From: Platerodrilus igneus | Taxonomy: Eukaryota; Arthropoda; Insecta; Coleoptera; Lycidae | DNA length: 64,000 bases | NCBI GenBank assembly: GCA_036346225.1 | Contig: JARFIW010001104.1 | Span: 3,994,001-4,058,000, forward strand | Direction of reading: 5' to 3' | Shown: piece after piece, positions 34,090 through 45,527 of the stretch | Layout: each line of letters opens with the position of its first letter | Numbering within the stretch: position 1 is the first letter of the stretch | Translations under genes and position numbers: made by a program | The notes under the pieces: model-generated | What the model saw: only the letters and a program-made list of their open reading frames with translations | Databases searched by the model: none | What the model was told of the DNA's origin: nothing

Positions 34090-34467
34090 ATGTTTCAGAG
34101 CCTGCGCTACCTCTTTGGGGCTGTTTTGATAATTATTAACAACTATCGAGATATCTTTGCATTTCCTAGTCAGTCTCAGGATATTTCTACAGAATCTTCA
34201 GCTACTACGAAGGCTAACTTAAATCCTATATTGAGTGTATATAGAAATGAAGAAATAAACAATGCGAATATTTATGAGGAAATTTCTAAGGAGGGGAACC
34301 ATATGAGCGTGGAAGAAAGCAGTGTAGTATTTCGCCCCTTATTTGTATATAAGCGTCAAGTTAGAGATAGAAAGCGAAATACCTTTAATACAGAAGAAAG
34401 AAAATATTTATTGTCACATGGTTATCCCAAATATTATGTAGATGCTCCTTATGATTACGTTGCTTAA
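34090..34467 (+). CDS. Possible secreted peptide precursor
   Basis: A 125-residue frame. Residues 5-25 (LRYLFGAVLIIINNYRDIFAF) are a short hydrophobic run that could act as a signal peptide with cleavage near AFPS. The middle is acidic and Ser-rich. Then come dibasic sites: VYKR, RDRKR and EERK. The tail is Tyr-rich (HGYPKYYVDAPYDYVA) and ends at the stop. This layout resembles an insect neuropeptide precursor, but I cannot match it to a known one and there is no amidation Gly at the processing sites. TTTTATGTTTCAG precedes AGC, so the frame may be a 3' exon whose real start lies further upstream, or the ATG in that motif may be the start. It is one of the few frames here without an obvious lesion. 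Confidence 0.4.
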   Translation: MFQSLRYLFGAVLIIINNYRDIFAFPSQSQDISTESSATTKANLNPILSVYRNEEINNANIYEEISKEGNHMSVEESSVVFRPLFVYKRQVRDRKRNTFNTEERKYLLSHGYPKYYVDAPYDYVA

Positions 34468-34469
34468 AG

Positions 34470-35295
34470 TCTGTAGAGTGACGAATACATAACTTTTGCA
34501 GACGTTAAGCTGTATGTTTATATTTGTATAAAAGTACCTTATTTATTAATTAAGTTGTAGTTATTTATTTTAAATCCTGTGTTAATATATCTATATACAT
34601 TTGGCTTTATTCTAATAATTGTGCAAAAATTTCGCGAAAGCCTGAAACACAAATGCATTTTTTTAGCTTTTAAATGTAAAATAATGTGAATACATGTTTT
34701 TTGATATTTTTATAAAATAAGTTTGCATCCTGAATTTGTTACAATTACGGAACATAATTTACCCGCGCTATTTTTACACGTTAGGCGTGGCTCTAATGCC
34801 ATTGTTATAACATATACAGACCACGTTTTACCGGATATTGCAATCGCTGTCTAAGTCAAATTGCATGCACAATTTAGGTAAAATCAAATTACTTACGTGA
34901 TGGGTATCTCGAAATTTCCTCTCAGGGTCAGGCACGTTGTTTGGGTTTGATTACGCCATGTTGAACATCAAATTGTTATCCGTCACTGAACTTCTATTGC
35001 AACTCGCAGAAGGTTGAAGAAAATGAGGTAGCGGAACGATAAGTTAAGGAAACATAAAGGGAAACTACATACCTTTTTCTTAAAAAATTACTACGCATCT
35101 AGATACTTGTTGTTTAGTCCATGTCTCGTAGCTTAATGTCCTTTCGTCCAAACGCGCACATCCCCATTCCTTCTGCGCCGACTCGACTGTCAGCGACGAC
35201 GGAAGTTAGCGTATTATTTCAAAAATACACGGCAATTAACTTACAAATATATCTCTAAACCTAAAACATGATACATGGCCAATTTGGCATGTAAC

Positions 35296-35338
<43 letters not shown>

Positions 35339-36840
35339 ATATGCCGAGTCTAAAAATAAATAAGCTTATTCTAGCTTTTGCGGTTCAAACCATTATAATG
35401 CTATATAAATAATAGTAGATAGTATTTGGCTAAATAAATTAAAGAACAATTTAAATTACAAGTGGACAATAATATTTCTTAACACTTAACAAATCTTTTT
35501 CAATAAAAATAAACATTTTTAGTAACACTGTGGTGACATAATATAGCATGGTGACATCAGTATTAGGTTAGGATCTAGAGTTCTTTACATCTAAGTGTGT
35601 ACAATAATAATTTGCAAGCATTTGTCAAGTGACAAGACTTGTCACTTTTAATTTAATTTCGTTAGATTAAAGGTCGTTGAGTGGGTTTATTATTAGATAA
35701 ACATGGCCAAAGAGGCCTGGCAGATGAGAAAGAAAAAAGTGGTTTAATGTTAAAATGTACGTCAACAACAGATATGAAAAAACTAAAAGGGGCGTGGGGA
35801 TAAAAGAGATACGGATGGTTTTGGTCAGGCGAGGCTTTTTTCGAATAATGGCGTAGCATTGAGATGGCTTCAATATTAGCATGCACTCGTAAAGGAACAA
35901 AGCATGCTGCAGGTGTACGCTTGGGAAGAAATTTTATTTTGTTTAAAAGGGGAAGAAACTATATTTTGGGTAAAAATAGGAATAATTCAGACTGAGATGT
36001 ACACGATTTGGAAAGAAGTCTTTTAAAGAAAATAAAGTTCCTGCAAGGACATGTGGTTATTTGCAATTTGGGGTTCAGCAGTAGTTCAGTTTTAAATCTG
36101 GTTTGAAGAGCAAATTAGATGGGTATCCTGGATCCTGTTAGTTAAACTTATATTAATTGGTAAGAACATTCCATATTTTATCTAGTCGCTCTATAAATTG
36201 AAGCTTGTCAAAGTTGTAAGAATTTTGTGCATCATGAATTTTAATATTGGAAAGAGCGTATTATTTTGTAACAAGAGCGATTAATTTCAATTTGAAATTC
36301 TTTTTTTTTTACTGTAATTTTAATACAAGAATAATTTTATGTGAAGGTAACAAAATAACTTGTTGCTTGACCATATGTTAATATAACAAGTAAGTCAATG
36401 TGTTTAATTTGTATTATGTACTAGGATATTATTTAAAAGTTGAAATTCATTCTGAAAATAAATTTAAAGTAAAGACAATTTCAAATCACTTGTAATAGTG
36501 GCTATTGTAAATTCGGTCACAGTACTGTAAACGAAGCAAAGGCCTTCTTATGTGAAATAATTCATCAAATATTTGATATACATTAAATAGATTCATTAAT
36601 TTTGTTTGGTGCTGTAAAACACCATGATTGATAATTTATGGAGACTCTAACATCATAACTTGCTGTAAATACTCGTAATTATTTAAAAGAAACTCAAGAG
36701 AAGATAAATTTATGTTTTACTTAAAATCTTATTTCTTTATATCTTAAAAAGAAAAAGGTTCTATATATCATTACAGAAATTTGTGAAGCACTATCAGGTT
36801 ATGGTTGTGTTACTTTGTAATTCTACCAATAGTTTTCCAC
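34470..36840. other. AT-rich stretch, nothing recognised except (TA)n
   Basis: Contains (TA)n at 35299-35337 and short frames without motifs. Confidence 0.55.
35299..35337. repeat. (TA)n microsatellite
   Basis: About 39 bases of uninterrupted TA repeat. Confidence 0.97.
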
Positions 36841-36848
36841 AAGCTGAG

Positions 36849-36970
36849 TTAGTCGAGGCATACATAATTGAGACATATATTTAGTCGAGGCATATAGAAT
36901 TGAGACATATATTTAGTCGAGGCATATAATTGAGACATATAGTTAGTCGAGGCATAGATAATCGAGGCTC
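36849..36970. repeat. ~32-bp tandem repeat
   Basis: Units start TAGTCGAGGCATA and contain AATTGAGACATATA. Starts at about 36851, 36883, 36915 and 36945, so spacing is 32, 32 and 30 bases. Confidence 0.9.
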
Positions 36971-37039
36971 ATTTATCAGGACATATGGTAAGGTATTAAA
37001 AAGGTTTTAGGAAAAGAAATTACGAAGAACCAACAAGTG

Positions 37040-37088
37040 GCTCGATATCACAGCTGGAACGTCGAACCAACGAGGCTCGATATCACAG

Positions 37089-37137
<49 letters not shown>

Positions 37138-37330
37138 ATATTGCTGTGGATCGGGGACTTACACTTTTAACATCGGTCTTTTACCTGAGCCTCACGAATT
37201 GGGCGCCATATGAGTGCTGTGGTATGGGACATTAGCTCTGGATCTCCCTAAAAATCATTCAAGCCCCAACGTTGGGCCGTCATAAGATTGCTGTGGTTCG
37301 TGGACTTATGGGTTTGACATCGCCAGTGTC
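37040..37330. repeat. (TA)n with inverted CACAGCAATA arms and repeated modules
   Basis: (TA)n at 37091-37151 is bounded by CACAGCAATA on the left and TATTGCTGTGG on the right, forming a long hairpin. To the left, GGCTCGATATCACAGC occurs twice. To the right, on the minus strand, CCACAGCA-containing modules of 75-100 bases carry GGCGCCCAATTCGTGAGGCT and GGCCCAACGTTGGGGC. These resemble tRNA-Lys primer-binding sites of LTR elements. A copy of the first module is at 50220-50278 in plus orientation. Confidence 0.6.
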
Positions 37331-39198
37331 AACACTTATTTTTAAAAAGTAAAAAAATTTATAAAAATATTCTTACCCGTTTATTCTGCTGCAACAATCT
37401 CTTCAGCAGCTTCCCTGGCTAGCTCAGCTGTGCCTCTTCTCGGATACCCAAATTTACAATCATTATTCCTTCCCACTCGCACACGATTCAATAAAACCAA
37501 ATAATACAACAATCATACTATCTTTATTTACCGCTATTTACAAACAAATTATTCTCAGGTATACACAGTTTGGTACACTAATTACACCTCAATAAGTGAT
37601 ATGTTTGAAAGTCCTTGTTTTAAATTATTATTTGCAAACACATTCAATACAATATGAGTAGATGGGCCCCAAATAATACCCTATATTTATTGCACACTAG
37701 AGTATGGTGAGCTCACAATAACCCAATTTATTAATGTATGCCTTTTACCTTGCATAAAATTACTACAAAACTAATAAACCCATGAACCCCTAACAATCCA
37801 ATTTATATTCATAACAAAATTCAATAAGTTTTCAATACACCCTTTTTCAATAATTTAAATAGCCCCAATAATTCTCCAGTACACGCATCTTGCGTTAATA
37901 ACTATAAATAACTCCAATATTCACTAACACATCGCCAAAATAATACCAAATGTTTATCAGATAACAGAAAATTCAAATAAGCTAACTGGAAAATGCTTCA
38001 AGCCTCCATCCCTTCAGACGATGATTTCCAGAACCCTTCGGCTTCGTGATTATGCGCTCTGCTCTTCCACATATTTATAGATGAAAACCCCAATATTTAC
38101 CAAGCATTGCTTCAAAATGCCATTCCATAACCGCATACAAACTCACGTATATTATGCGTCTATTTATTGATTTACTAGCCTGGTATGGCAGTAATTGGAT
38201 CTCTGTTAATTTGATTTTCACTACACTATTCGTATCTTTACGTTAATAACTAGAAGGTCATAACTACCAATTTATAAGTGCTAACAGTACATTTACGGTA
38301 TAATGAATATATTTAATACTCACAATAACTCTACTATAACGTTGGTCTATCGTCGTAAGTAGTTAAAAGCGATGAGAATATAAAGAGAAAGCTCCCAATT
38401 CTTTCAGAGTATTTATATCATTCAACATGCCACCTCTAGGCCACACTTCACGCGAAAAACTTATTTTAAAATAACAGTTCTGCAAATTTTGATATAACTG
38501 ACTTAAAGTTTCCAAAAATTCACCTCGTGGACGCGCCGTATAATCCAAAACTCGCTTCCATCTGTCGCATATTCGTCCGTTTGTAAAACTATCCGTTTCA
38601 ACCAATGATTCTGTTCTGTGTCGTCATGAAACTCCGCCTGTAATATTTTTATCTCTGTCTTATGCATATTTGATGTCGCGTCCCAAACCCCACTTGAGTT
38701 GTAGAAAATCGATATTGCTGACAGCGTCTCATCACTCCACGTGGATTCAGTACGTGTGTTTTGAAACCAATGCTTTTATATCAGTCTGTATCTGTAGCAT
38801 ATTACTGATCATGCATCTCACCTACTCTTTAAGAACTTTGTTAGCTTGTTTATTTGAAGCAACTGACGGTTGAACACTATTTTCTATAAAACCCGCTTTA
38901 TTATGCTGATAATTTCAAAGAAGGTAACTTTTTAAACATGCAGGTGTTCATAATTATAGACCTTTTAAAACAACAATTCTTGGAGTCTATATTTCACCGT
39001 ACTGACGTCTGTTTGTTACCAAGAAACCTTTTGCCTTGGGATTATCGATTTTCTTTACCCTGGTGTGTTTCCAATGCTTTTATATGTTGAATTAAAATAA
39101 ATTAAATTAATTATGCGTTTCTATTTGTTTTTAAAACTGGTTTTCTTTATGTACCTTTAATCTTTCAATTATTAATTATAAAAATACGTCAATACTTG
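37331..39198. other. AT-rich stretch, nothing recognised
   Basis: Short frames at 38363-38605 (minus) and 38670-38873 (plus) show no motif. No repeat structure seen. Confidence 0.55.
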
Positions 39199-39203
39199 TC
39201 CGT

Positions 39204-39252
39204 TTAAATTAAATAAATTAAATAAATTAAATAAATTAAATAAATTAAATAA
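39204..39252. repeat. (AAATAAATT)n minisatellite
   Basis: Nine-base unit, about five copies. Confidence 0.95.
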
Positions 39253-39322
39253 TTTGTTCGTTTCTCTATACAGGGTGTTTGAAATTGCATTGTTTACCCC
39301 AAATTTAACTCTTTGAATCCAT

Positions 39323-39326
<4 letters not shown>

Positions 39327-39368
<42 letters not shown>
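39327..39368. repeat. (TA)n microsatellite
   Basis: About 42 bases of TA repeat, 50 bases downstream of TACAGGGTGTTTGAAA. Confidence 0.97.
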
Positions 39369-39371
<3 letters not shown>

Positions 39372-41000
39372 GTAATTTGTTGGTTAGAAGCAAATAGATA
39401 TGTCATAGGTCAGTTTAGGGTGGGCTAGCGTAAGCAAATACCGCTTATTAAAAAATTAATCAAGTATCTAAGAAATCTAATCTAACAATTAAGTAATTTA
39501 ATGTAGGAATTTTAAGATTAATTTCATTTTAGTTTCAGCTTTGCACTAATTTGCAAAGAAATTTCAATATGTAGGGAACAGAGTCAATAAATGTTAAGCG
39601 ACTATCAAACAAGTTAATTCATTTGTGTACAGGATGAGAGTGCAGCTTTAATTATGGCATAACGGCGTACAATAGTTAAAGAGCTTTTTCAATTTAATTT
39701 ACTTTAAGATTAATAAATTACGGGTATAATTTAGTGAAGTAGAAACATTTCAATATCATTTAGCATTTAAAAACACGAGCTTGTTAGATAGAGATAGGAA
39801 AGAAAATTAATAAACGAAAACTCGACGGTTACAACAAGTAACGATTATTTACATGTGTGGGGCGCGTGCTGTCAAAAACCTAATCAAAAAATCAATATTT
39901 TCTATGAATGCAAATAGACGTTAAGGCAGGCACGGATCAATAGGAAAACAAAGACAGACTGGTTATAGTATATAAAGGAGGGAGATGCAAATGTCAGATA
40001 TCGGTTAGATTTTGTGACGAACGAACAATGACGATTTTGAAGCTATAAGCAGGATAGGGGTGGAAGATGTTTGTACAAAATATCGATTTTAATTAGGGAG
40101 AGAAATTAAGAAATGTAATTGGACGTTACAGGTGAAAGGGGACGCGTGACTGTCTAAGATTTAGAGTGGGTACATATCTGAGTGGGATTTGTATAACGAA
40201 GCATGAGAAAGAAAACGGTTGTAAATGAGATAAAGGAAAAAAGAGCTAGGTTTGTCTTACATGTGGGGCGTGAATCTTACAGGAATTGGTTTTCAGTTGA
40301 GGCTAGTTTCGGCGAAGCGGACCAGCCGTTACACGGGTAGAAACGATTTTCGTGGTATTTTGTGGAGTACGTGCTTGAATATTCCGGGAAGGTGAACACC
40401 ATTGATGTTTGGTGGGAAAATTATGTTGAATTTTGTGTCGGTTAGGAGTTTGTGTTTTGAGAAGTGTGCCAAGGGTTACATACGGTGATTCCAAGAAAGT
40501 TTATTTATGTGTGATAGAAACTTAAACAACAGGAGGGATGTTTGTGGTCTATATAACCAGCTGTAAGGGGGCGAAAAACTCTCTTCTTTTTTCGGTTGTC
40601 ATCGATGTGAATTCTAATACTAGTAAATATTATTCAGTGCTTATCAAAAGTTGTTATTACACACAAGTGGGTGTGCTGTAGCACTTGTTGTTTGAAAGAT
40701 CTTGAAGTACATATACAAATAAAAACAAAGTTTCTGTAAGTTATGTAAGTATAGACTACAATTATTCTGGTTGTTGGAGATTGCAAGGCGTCCAAAGATG
40801 GATTTGTAATTGTGAATGCATCGGGGAGTGATTTGCTGAAGGTACATGAAATAGTAGAGGAATAGAGGGAGTTTGGATGCACTATCATTGGTTAGTTGGT
40901 GAGATTTAGATAGCTGCATGCTGACTGGAATTTAACTGTAATTAATGAAAATTGTCTGTAATAGAAAGTTTTAGGAATGGCTTTTGCATTTTCTTTTGTT
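39369..41000. other. Stretch with nothing recognised
   Basis: AT-rich with some purine-rich parts. Minus-strand frames of 84 and 91 codons overlap at 40634-40919 but have no motif. Confidence 0.5.
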
Positions 41001-41006
41001 AACATC

Positions 41007-41154
41007 TTCCAGTAATCTGAAAACTATGTACGAGTTCTTAAGCGAAACCATGAGAACAAAATCAGAGGAATTCGAAACAAGTGAGTCCGGTTGGTCTTTG
41101 AAAAAAGTGCTTTATTTAGAAATAAATATTAATAAGTATAAACTGATGTGAGAA
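41007..41154 (+). pseudogene. Fragment of PolB-associated zinc-finger gene
   Basis: About 148 bases closely match 56396-56543, the 3' end of the zinc-finger ORF there. Both encode YEFLSETMRTKSEEFE and end in NINKYK-x-M followed directly by TGAGAA. Upstream and downstream sequence does not match, so this is an isolated fragment. Confidence 0.85.
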
Positions 41155-41480
41155 GTTCTAGGTTAAGAATAAAAATTGTGGATGCGAGTTTGATAATTGC
41201 AAAGACGTTATTTGACTACTGTATGTATGTGGTATATGGTTTATCTTATATTGCTATAAATAAACAATATTGTAGACTGCTGTGTCGAATTATAGAAAAT
41301 AATGAAAAATTTTTGTTCATTGCTAAAATGCATTGTTTCCAAAACTTGGAATTTCTCCAAATTTTATTGCAATTATTAAAAATTCTTGTAATTATCAATA
41401 GTGTATATAACCAAACTCAAATCTTTAGATATCATAATTTCGTATACGAACTTGTTGTATACATCAATCCTCTATTATAG
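41155..41480. other. Unassigned; one 110-codon frame
   Basis: A plus-strand frame (41148-41480) begins in the fragment above and runs to the RING gene. It is hydrophobic and Ile/Leu-rich, and I do not recognise it. Confidence 0.3.
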
Positions 41481-41482
41481 CA

Positions 41483-41856
41483 ATGGATGCAACTTTAAAT
41501 GTTCAACTGGCAGCTTTATTCCTGGGTACAATCTGCTATAAAAAAGCAGTACCGCCTCTTACGCAATGTGGGATGGAGTATGTATTGTGTAACAGATGTC
41601 TAAGAAAAATTGTCACACATACAGTATGTAGGAAACCACTTGGTGAGTATAATTTTTTAATTTAAATGTACTAACAGTTTTTATATTTTAGGTGATAATA
41701 TTAGAAATCTATTGACGGAGGAGATGGAGCGATTCTTAATTTTTGAGTGTATAAATTTAGAATATGGATGCCATTATGTAGGATCGATTCAGAATAAGGC
41801 AGAACATGCGTTTATTCTTCATGCGCTGCGGTCGACTGCTTTCCTAAATTCTTAAT
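41483..41856 (+). pseudogene. sina/SIAH-like RING protein, partial
   Basis: Exon 1 (ATG 41483 to about 41644) encodes a degenerate RING: TICYKKAVPPLTQC, EYVLCNRC and VCRKPLG line up with the SIAH pattern CPVC..LPP..QC..GH..C..C...CPTCRGPLG. Three zinc ligands look replaced (first Cys, the His by Tyr, one late Cys). An intron of about 49 bases (GTGAGTATAA to TATATTTTAG, with branch-like TACTAAC) restores reading into GDNIRNLLTEEMERFLIFEC, matching the SIAH region after the RING. The frame then stops at about 41854, far short of the substrate-binding domain. SIAH proteins are ubiquitin ligases; this copy is truncated and probably inactive. Confidence 0.7.
41645..41692 (+). other. Short GT-AG intron in the RING gene
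   Basis: Donor GTGAGT after PLG, TACTAAC about 20 bases before the acceptor TATTTTAG. Removing it keeps the SIAH-like frame open, which supports real splicing. Confidence 0.7.
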
Positions 41857-42002
41857 TTGCCGTCACTCATATTGTCTGTAATTTTTAGTTCCTCCTGGAA
41901 ATAAACCATCTCGATGTGCTTCTCGTTGTGTCTGTTTACGACGTCACCTCCAGTAAAAACGCTTTCACACACGCTGCATGAGATACTTGAAATGTTCATT
42001 CT
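41844..42002 (-). CDS. Single C2H2 finger ORF, partial
   Basis: A minus-strand frame with MNISSISCSVCESVF...HNEKH (CX2C...HX3H), then an acidic tail. TTTTTTTCTAG just before the ATG could be a splice acceptor. It resembles the finger regions that begin PolB-associated proteins, but is too short to assign. Confidence 0.35.
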   Translation of the reverse strand, partial: RMNISSISCSVCESVFTGGDVVNRHNEKHIEMVYFQEELKITDNMSDGKLRI

Positions 42003-42039
42003 AGAAAAAAATATACATGAAAATATTAATTTCTTCAAG

Positions 42040-42650
42040 GTTTACAAGCGGATAATATAAAAGGTGTCTTGCAGGTAAAGTTGCAGAATAACACTAAAAA
42101 ATCGCAGGTTAAACATGCAAGTTTTAAAATGTTGTCTTACCCCGAAGTTTTCAAAGGTGGAAAAATTAATGCGTCAAGGCTATTAGTCATACCTTTTCAA
42201 ATTACAATAATTAACCAAAGTATTGGAAAGCTTTAGAATATTTTACTAATTCTCTGACCATGAAAACATTTGCCCTAAAGGTATAGCAATCTAATTACCT
42301 GGTTCAAGATCGCATTAAATTACGCGCGTCACTTACATTCTTGAAATTCCATATTAGTGAAACGTACGGACTTGAATATCTTTATTTAAAGTAAATGCGG
42401 ACTCCCCTCTAATTAAATGGACTCGTCCGCGCAGACGGGTGCATAGAAATAGTAATAACTATAAATATTGTATAAATGTTTTTTTAAAATTGCTGTATTA
42501 TTGTGTTAAATCGAAATAAAAATGCAAAGGTGTTTTCCTGTTAGGTTTTTGGATATTAAAACACTATGCGGGTCGTTGTTGGAGCTAATTTTAAAAAACG
42601 TGATAATTGATTTTGATTCCCCAAGAAATTCTATACTAATTTGATAACTT
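42040..42650. other. AT-rich stretch, nothing recognised
   Basis: No motif or repeat seen up to the RTE insertion. Confidence 0.55.
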
Positions 42651-42660
42651 ACACGATGGG

Positions 42661-43352
42661 TAGGAATAGTGTTAGGTAAAAGATTAGGGCATAAAGTTAA
42701 AGAGTACTTACAATTTAGTGATAGAATAATTATGGTTAGATTGAGTACAAAACCCACAGATACTGATTTAGTACAGGTTTACATGCCAACAACTCAGTAC
42801 GAGGATGAGGAAGTAGAAACGGTATACGAGGATAGAAATAGTATAGTGAGAAAAGTAAAAGGAGATGGGAATTTAATAGTTATGGGCGATTTTAATGCGT
42901 CAGTGGGAGAAGGTAGTCAGGGAAAAATGGTAGGAAAATTTGGGTATGGCAGACGAAATGATAGAGGAGAAAGATTAGTTGAGTTTTGCCAGGAACATAG
43001 ATTAGTAACTGTAAACACCCTATTCGAACAACATGTTAGGAGAAGATATACCTGGAAAGCGCCAGGTGATAGGGCTAGATACCAAATAGATTATATTTTA
43101 GTTAAACAAAGATTTAGAAACCAAGTTAAAAACTGTCGTAGTTATCCAGGGGCTGACATAGATAGCGATCATAACTTAGTTAAAATGAAGTGTAAACTAA
43201 AATTCAAAAAATTGAGAAAGGGTAAAAGAGAAGGATGGGATCTAGGTAAGCTTAATGATAGTAGGGTAAAAGAGGAATATAAACAAGTAATAGATAATAA
43301 GAGCAAAGAGATAGCTGTAGGAGGGAACGTAGAAAATAGATGGAAGAAATAA
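42661..43352 (+). pseudogene. RTE endonuclease (truncated N-terminus)
   Basis: The frame is open from the insertion boundary. It lacks the first roughly 100 residues. Counting from 42669, GDFNA is at 73-77, YQIDYILV at 138-145, and the catalytic SDH at 166-168. It nicks the target site for insertion. The frame ends at 43352 by a shift into the linker region. Confidence 0.9.
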
Positions 43353-45302
43353 AACTGACTGTACATGATACAGCAACACAGACTATAGGTAAGAAAAAAA
43401 TAGAAGCGAGAAAACCCTGGGTAACAAAGGAGATATTAGATTTAATAGAGAATAGAAGAAAGCTTAAACCTTTCGGAGAAGTGGATAGTGAAAGTAAGCA
43501 AAAATATAATAGAGTTAGAAATAAGATAGTACATGAGTGTAGAAAAGCTAGAAATAAATGGATGGAGGAGAACTGTAAGGGAATACAAGATGATTTGAGA
43601 GTAGGTAAGACAGACAGGGCATTCAGGGCAGTTAAAAAGTTTTTTGGGGAAGATAGGAAAAAATATAATGGTATTAAAGACGAGAATAATGAGCTTCTAA
43701 TAAATAAAGTTGAGGTAGCAGATAGATGGAAAAGATATTTAGAAGATTAATATAAGGGAGACGATATGGATGAGTTAGAGAACGACCAAGAAGAGGATGT
43801 AGAAATAGGGTTCTCAATATTAAGAGAGGAATTTGATAGAGCTGTTCGGAATCTTAAACTAAATAAAGCGCCAGGGATAGACGATATTCCCGCAGAATTA
43901 ATAAAATATGCAAGTCAGAAAACTTTAGATAGATTATATGAACTAGTGAAATTAATATATGACACAGGTGAGGTTCCAATAGATTTCGAAAAAAATATTA
44001 TTATCCCAATCCCAAAAAAGTCAGTAGCTGATAGGTGTGAGAATTTTAGAACCGTTAGTTTAACTTCTCATGCTTCCAAAATACTAACAATAATAATTAA
44101 AAATAGAGTAGAAGCTTTTACTGAGAATTATTTAGGCGAAGACCAATGTGGTTTTCGTAAAGACAGAGGGACTAGAGAACCGATACTAATGATTAGGGTA
44201 ATTATCGAAAAAAGGTTACAAAAAAATAAAAAGACTCATTTCGCGTTTGTAGATTTAGAAAAAGTATTTGATAGGGTTAATTGGATTGTTATGTTCAGGG
44301 TTTTGCAAAAAATAGGAATCTCTCATAGGGATAGAAAAATTATTTACAGTCTATATAAAAACCAAAGTGTAGTAATTAGATTTGATGAAATAGAAAAGGA
44401 AGCTAAGATTAGAAATGGTGTTAGACAGGGTTGTATACTGTCTCCCTTGATTTTTAATGTTTATATTGAGGAAGCTTTAAACTTAGCTAGAGAGAGAAAA
44501 GAGATAGGTATTAGTGTACAGGGACAGAAAATAGACATGTTACGTTTTGCAGATGATATAGCCATTATGGCAGAGTCTAGAAAAGAGTTAGGAGAGTTTT
44601 TAAATATTTTAGATGAGATACTACAGAGTAACTATAGTATGAGAATTAACTCAGTAAAGACAAATATAATGACAAGTGAGTTACAGCCTAGTTCTAAACC
44701 AAAATTAAAAATAGGTAATACCGAGTAAGAGGAGGTAGATGAATTTTGCTATTTAGGTAGTATAATTACAAAGGATGGACGTAGCAGAAGGGATATAGTA
44801 GCTAGAATAGCTCAAGCTAGAAAAATGTTTTTAAAAAAGAAAAACTTACTAATAGCTAATAGTATTAGTTTAGATAATAGAAAAGTTTTTAAGGTCGTAC
44901 GTATGGAGCGTTCTACTATACGGTAGTGAGACTTGGACAATTAAAGAAGTAGATAAGAAAAAGATAGAAGCTTTTGAAACTTGGTGCTATAGGAGAATGT
45001 TAAAGATTAGCTGGACAGATAGAGTAACAAACGAGGAAGTTTATAGTAGGATAGGTGAGGAACCCTGTATGTGGAAACAATTGAAGGTCAGGAGAGATAG
45101 AATGATAGGGCACCAGTTAAGACATGAGGGACTATTTAGTAAAGTCTTAGATTATAGACTACCAAATAAAAATAGAGTAGGAAGGTCTAGACAAAGCTAT
45201 ATTAGTCAAATTATTAGAGATTTAGGTTGTGAAGGGTATGCAGACCTTTTTAGACTAGCTCAGAATAGACAAGAATTTAGAGCTGCGTCAAACCGACTTT
45301 AA
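43340..45302 (+). pseudogene. RTE reverse transcriptase, few lesions
   Basis: The linker region (43340-43750) precedes an in-frame TAA at 43748. The RT core (43766-44728) has KAPGIDDIPAELIKY, QCGFRKDRGT, FVDLEKVFDRV (first Asp), VRQGCILSPLIFNVYIEEAL and an intact FADDIAIM (residues 261-264). Another TAA at 44726 interrupts the frame, which resumes DEFCYLGSIITKDG. A one-base insertion near 44892 shifts to the last part (44997-45302) with MIGHQLRHEG and GRSRQSYISQIIRDLGC. The protein performs target-primed reverse transcription. All catalytic motifs survive, so decay is recent. Confidence 0.92.
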
Positions 45303-45349
45303 GTTCGAAAACAAAACAAAAAAAATAAAAATCAGGTAACTAAATGTCA

Positions 45350-45527
45350 CCATGACATAACTCACAATTAGTTAGCGGTCTGGCGTGTTGGTAGCGTTTC
45401 GTTGCTTAAGCCTTACCATAACATATAATTTAATAAACCTCACCATGACATAACTCACAATTAGGTAGCGGTCTGGCATGTTGGCAGCGATTCGTTGCTT
45501 AAGCCTTACCATAACATATAATTTAAC
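45350..45527. repeat. ~85-base direct duplication
   Basis: Two adjacent copies (45350-45436 and 45443-45527) start CACCATGACATAACTCACAA and end ATAACATATAATTTAA, with about four differences. Each has TGGCGTGTTGG or TGGCATGTTGG followed by AGCG, similar to a pol III A box. Confidence 0.9.

Noticed and set aside
39268..39284. TACAGGGTGTTTGAAA, similar to terminal repeats of some insect transposons
   Set aside because: No inverted partner or transposase found nearby.
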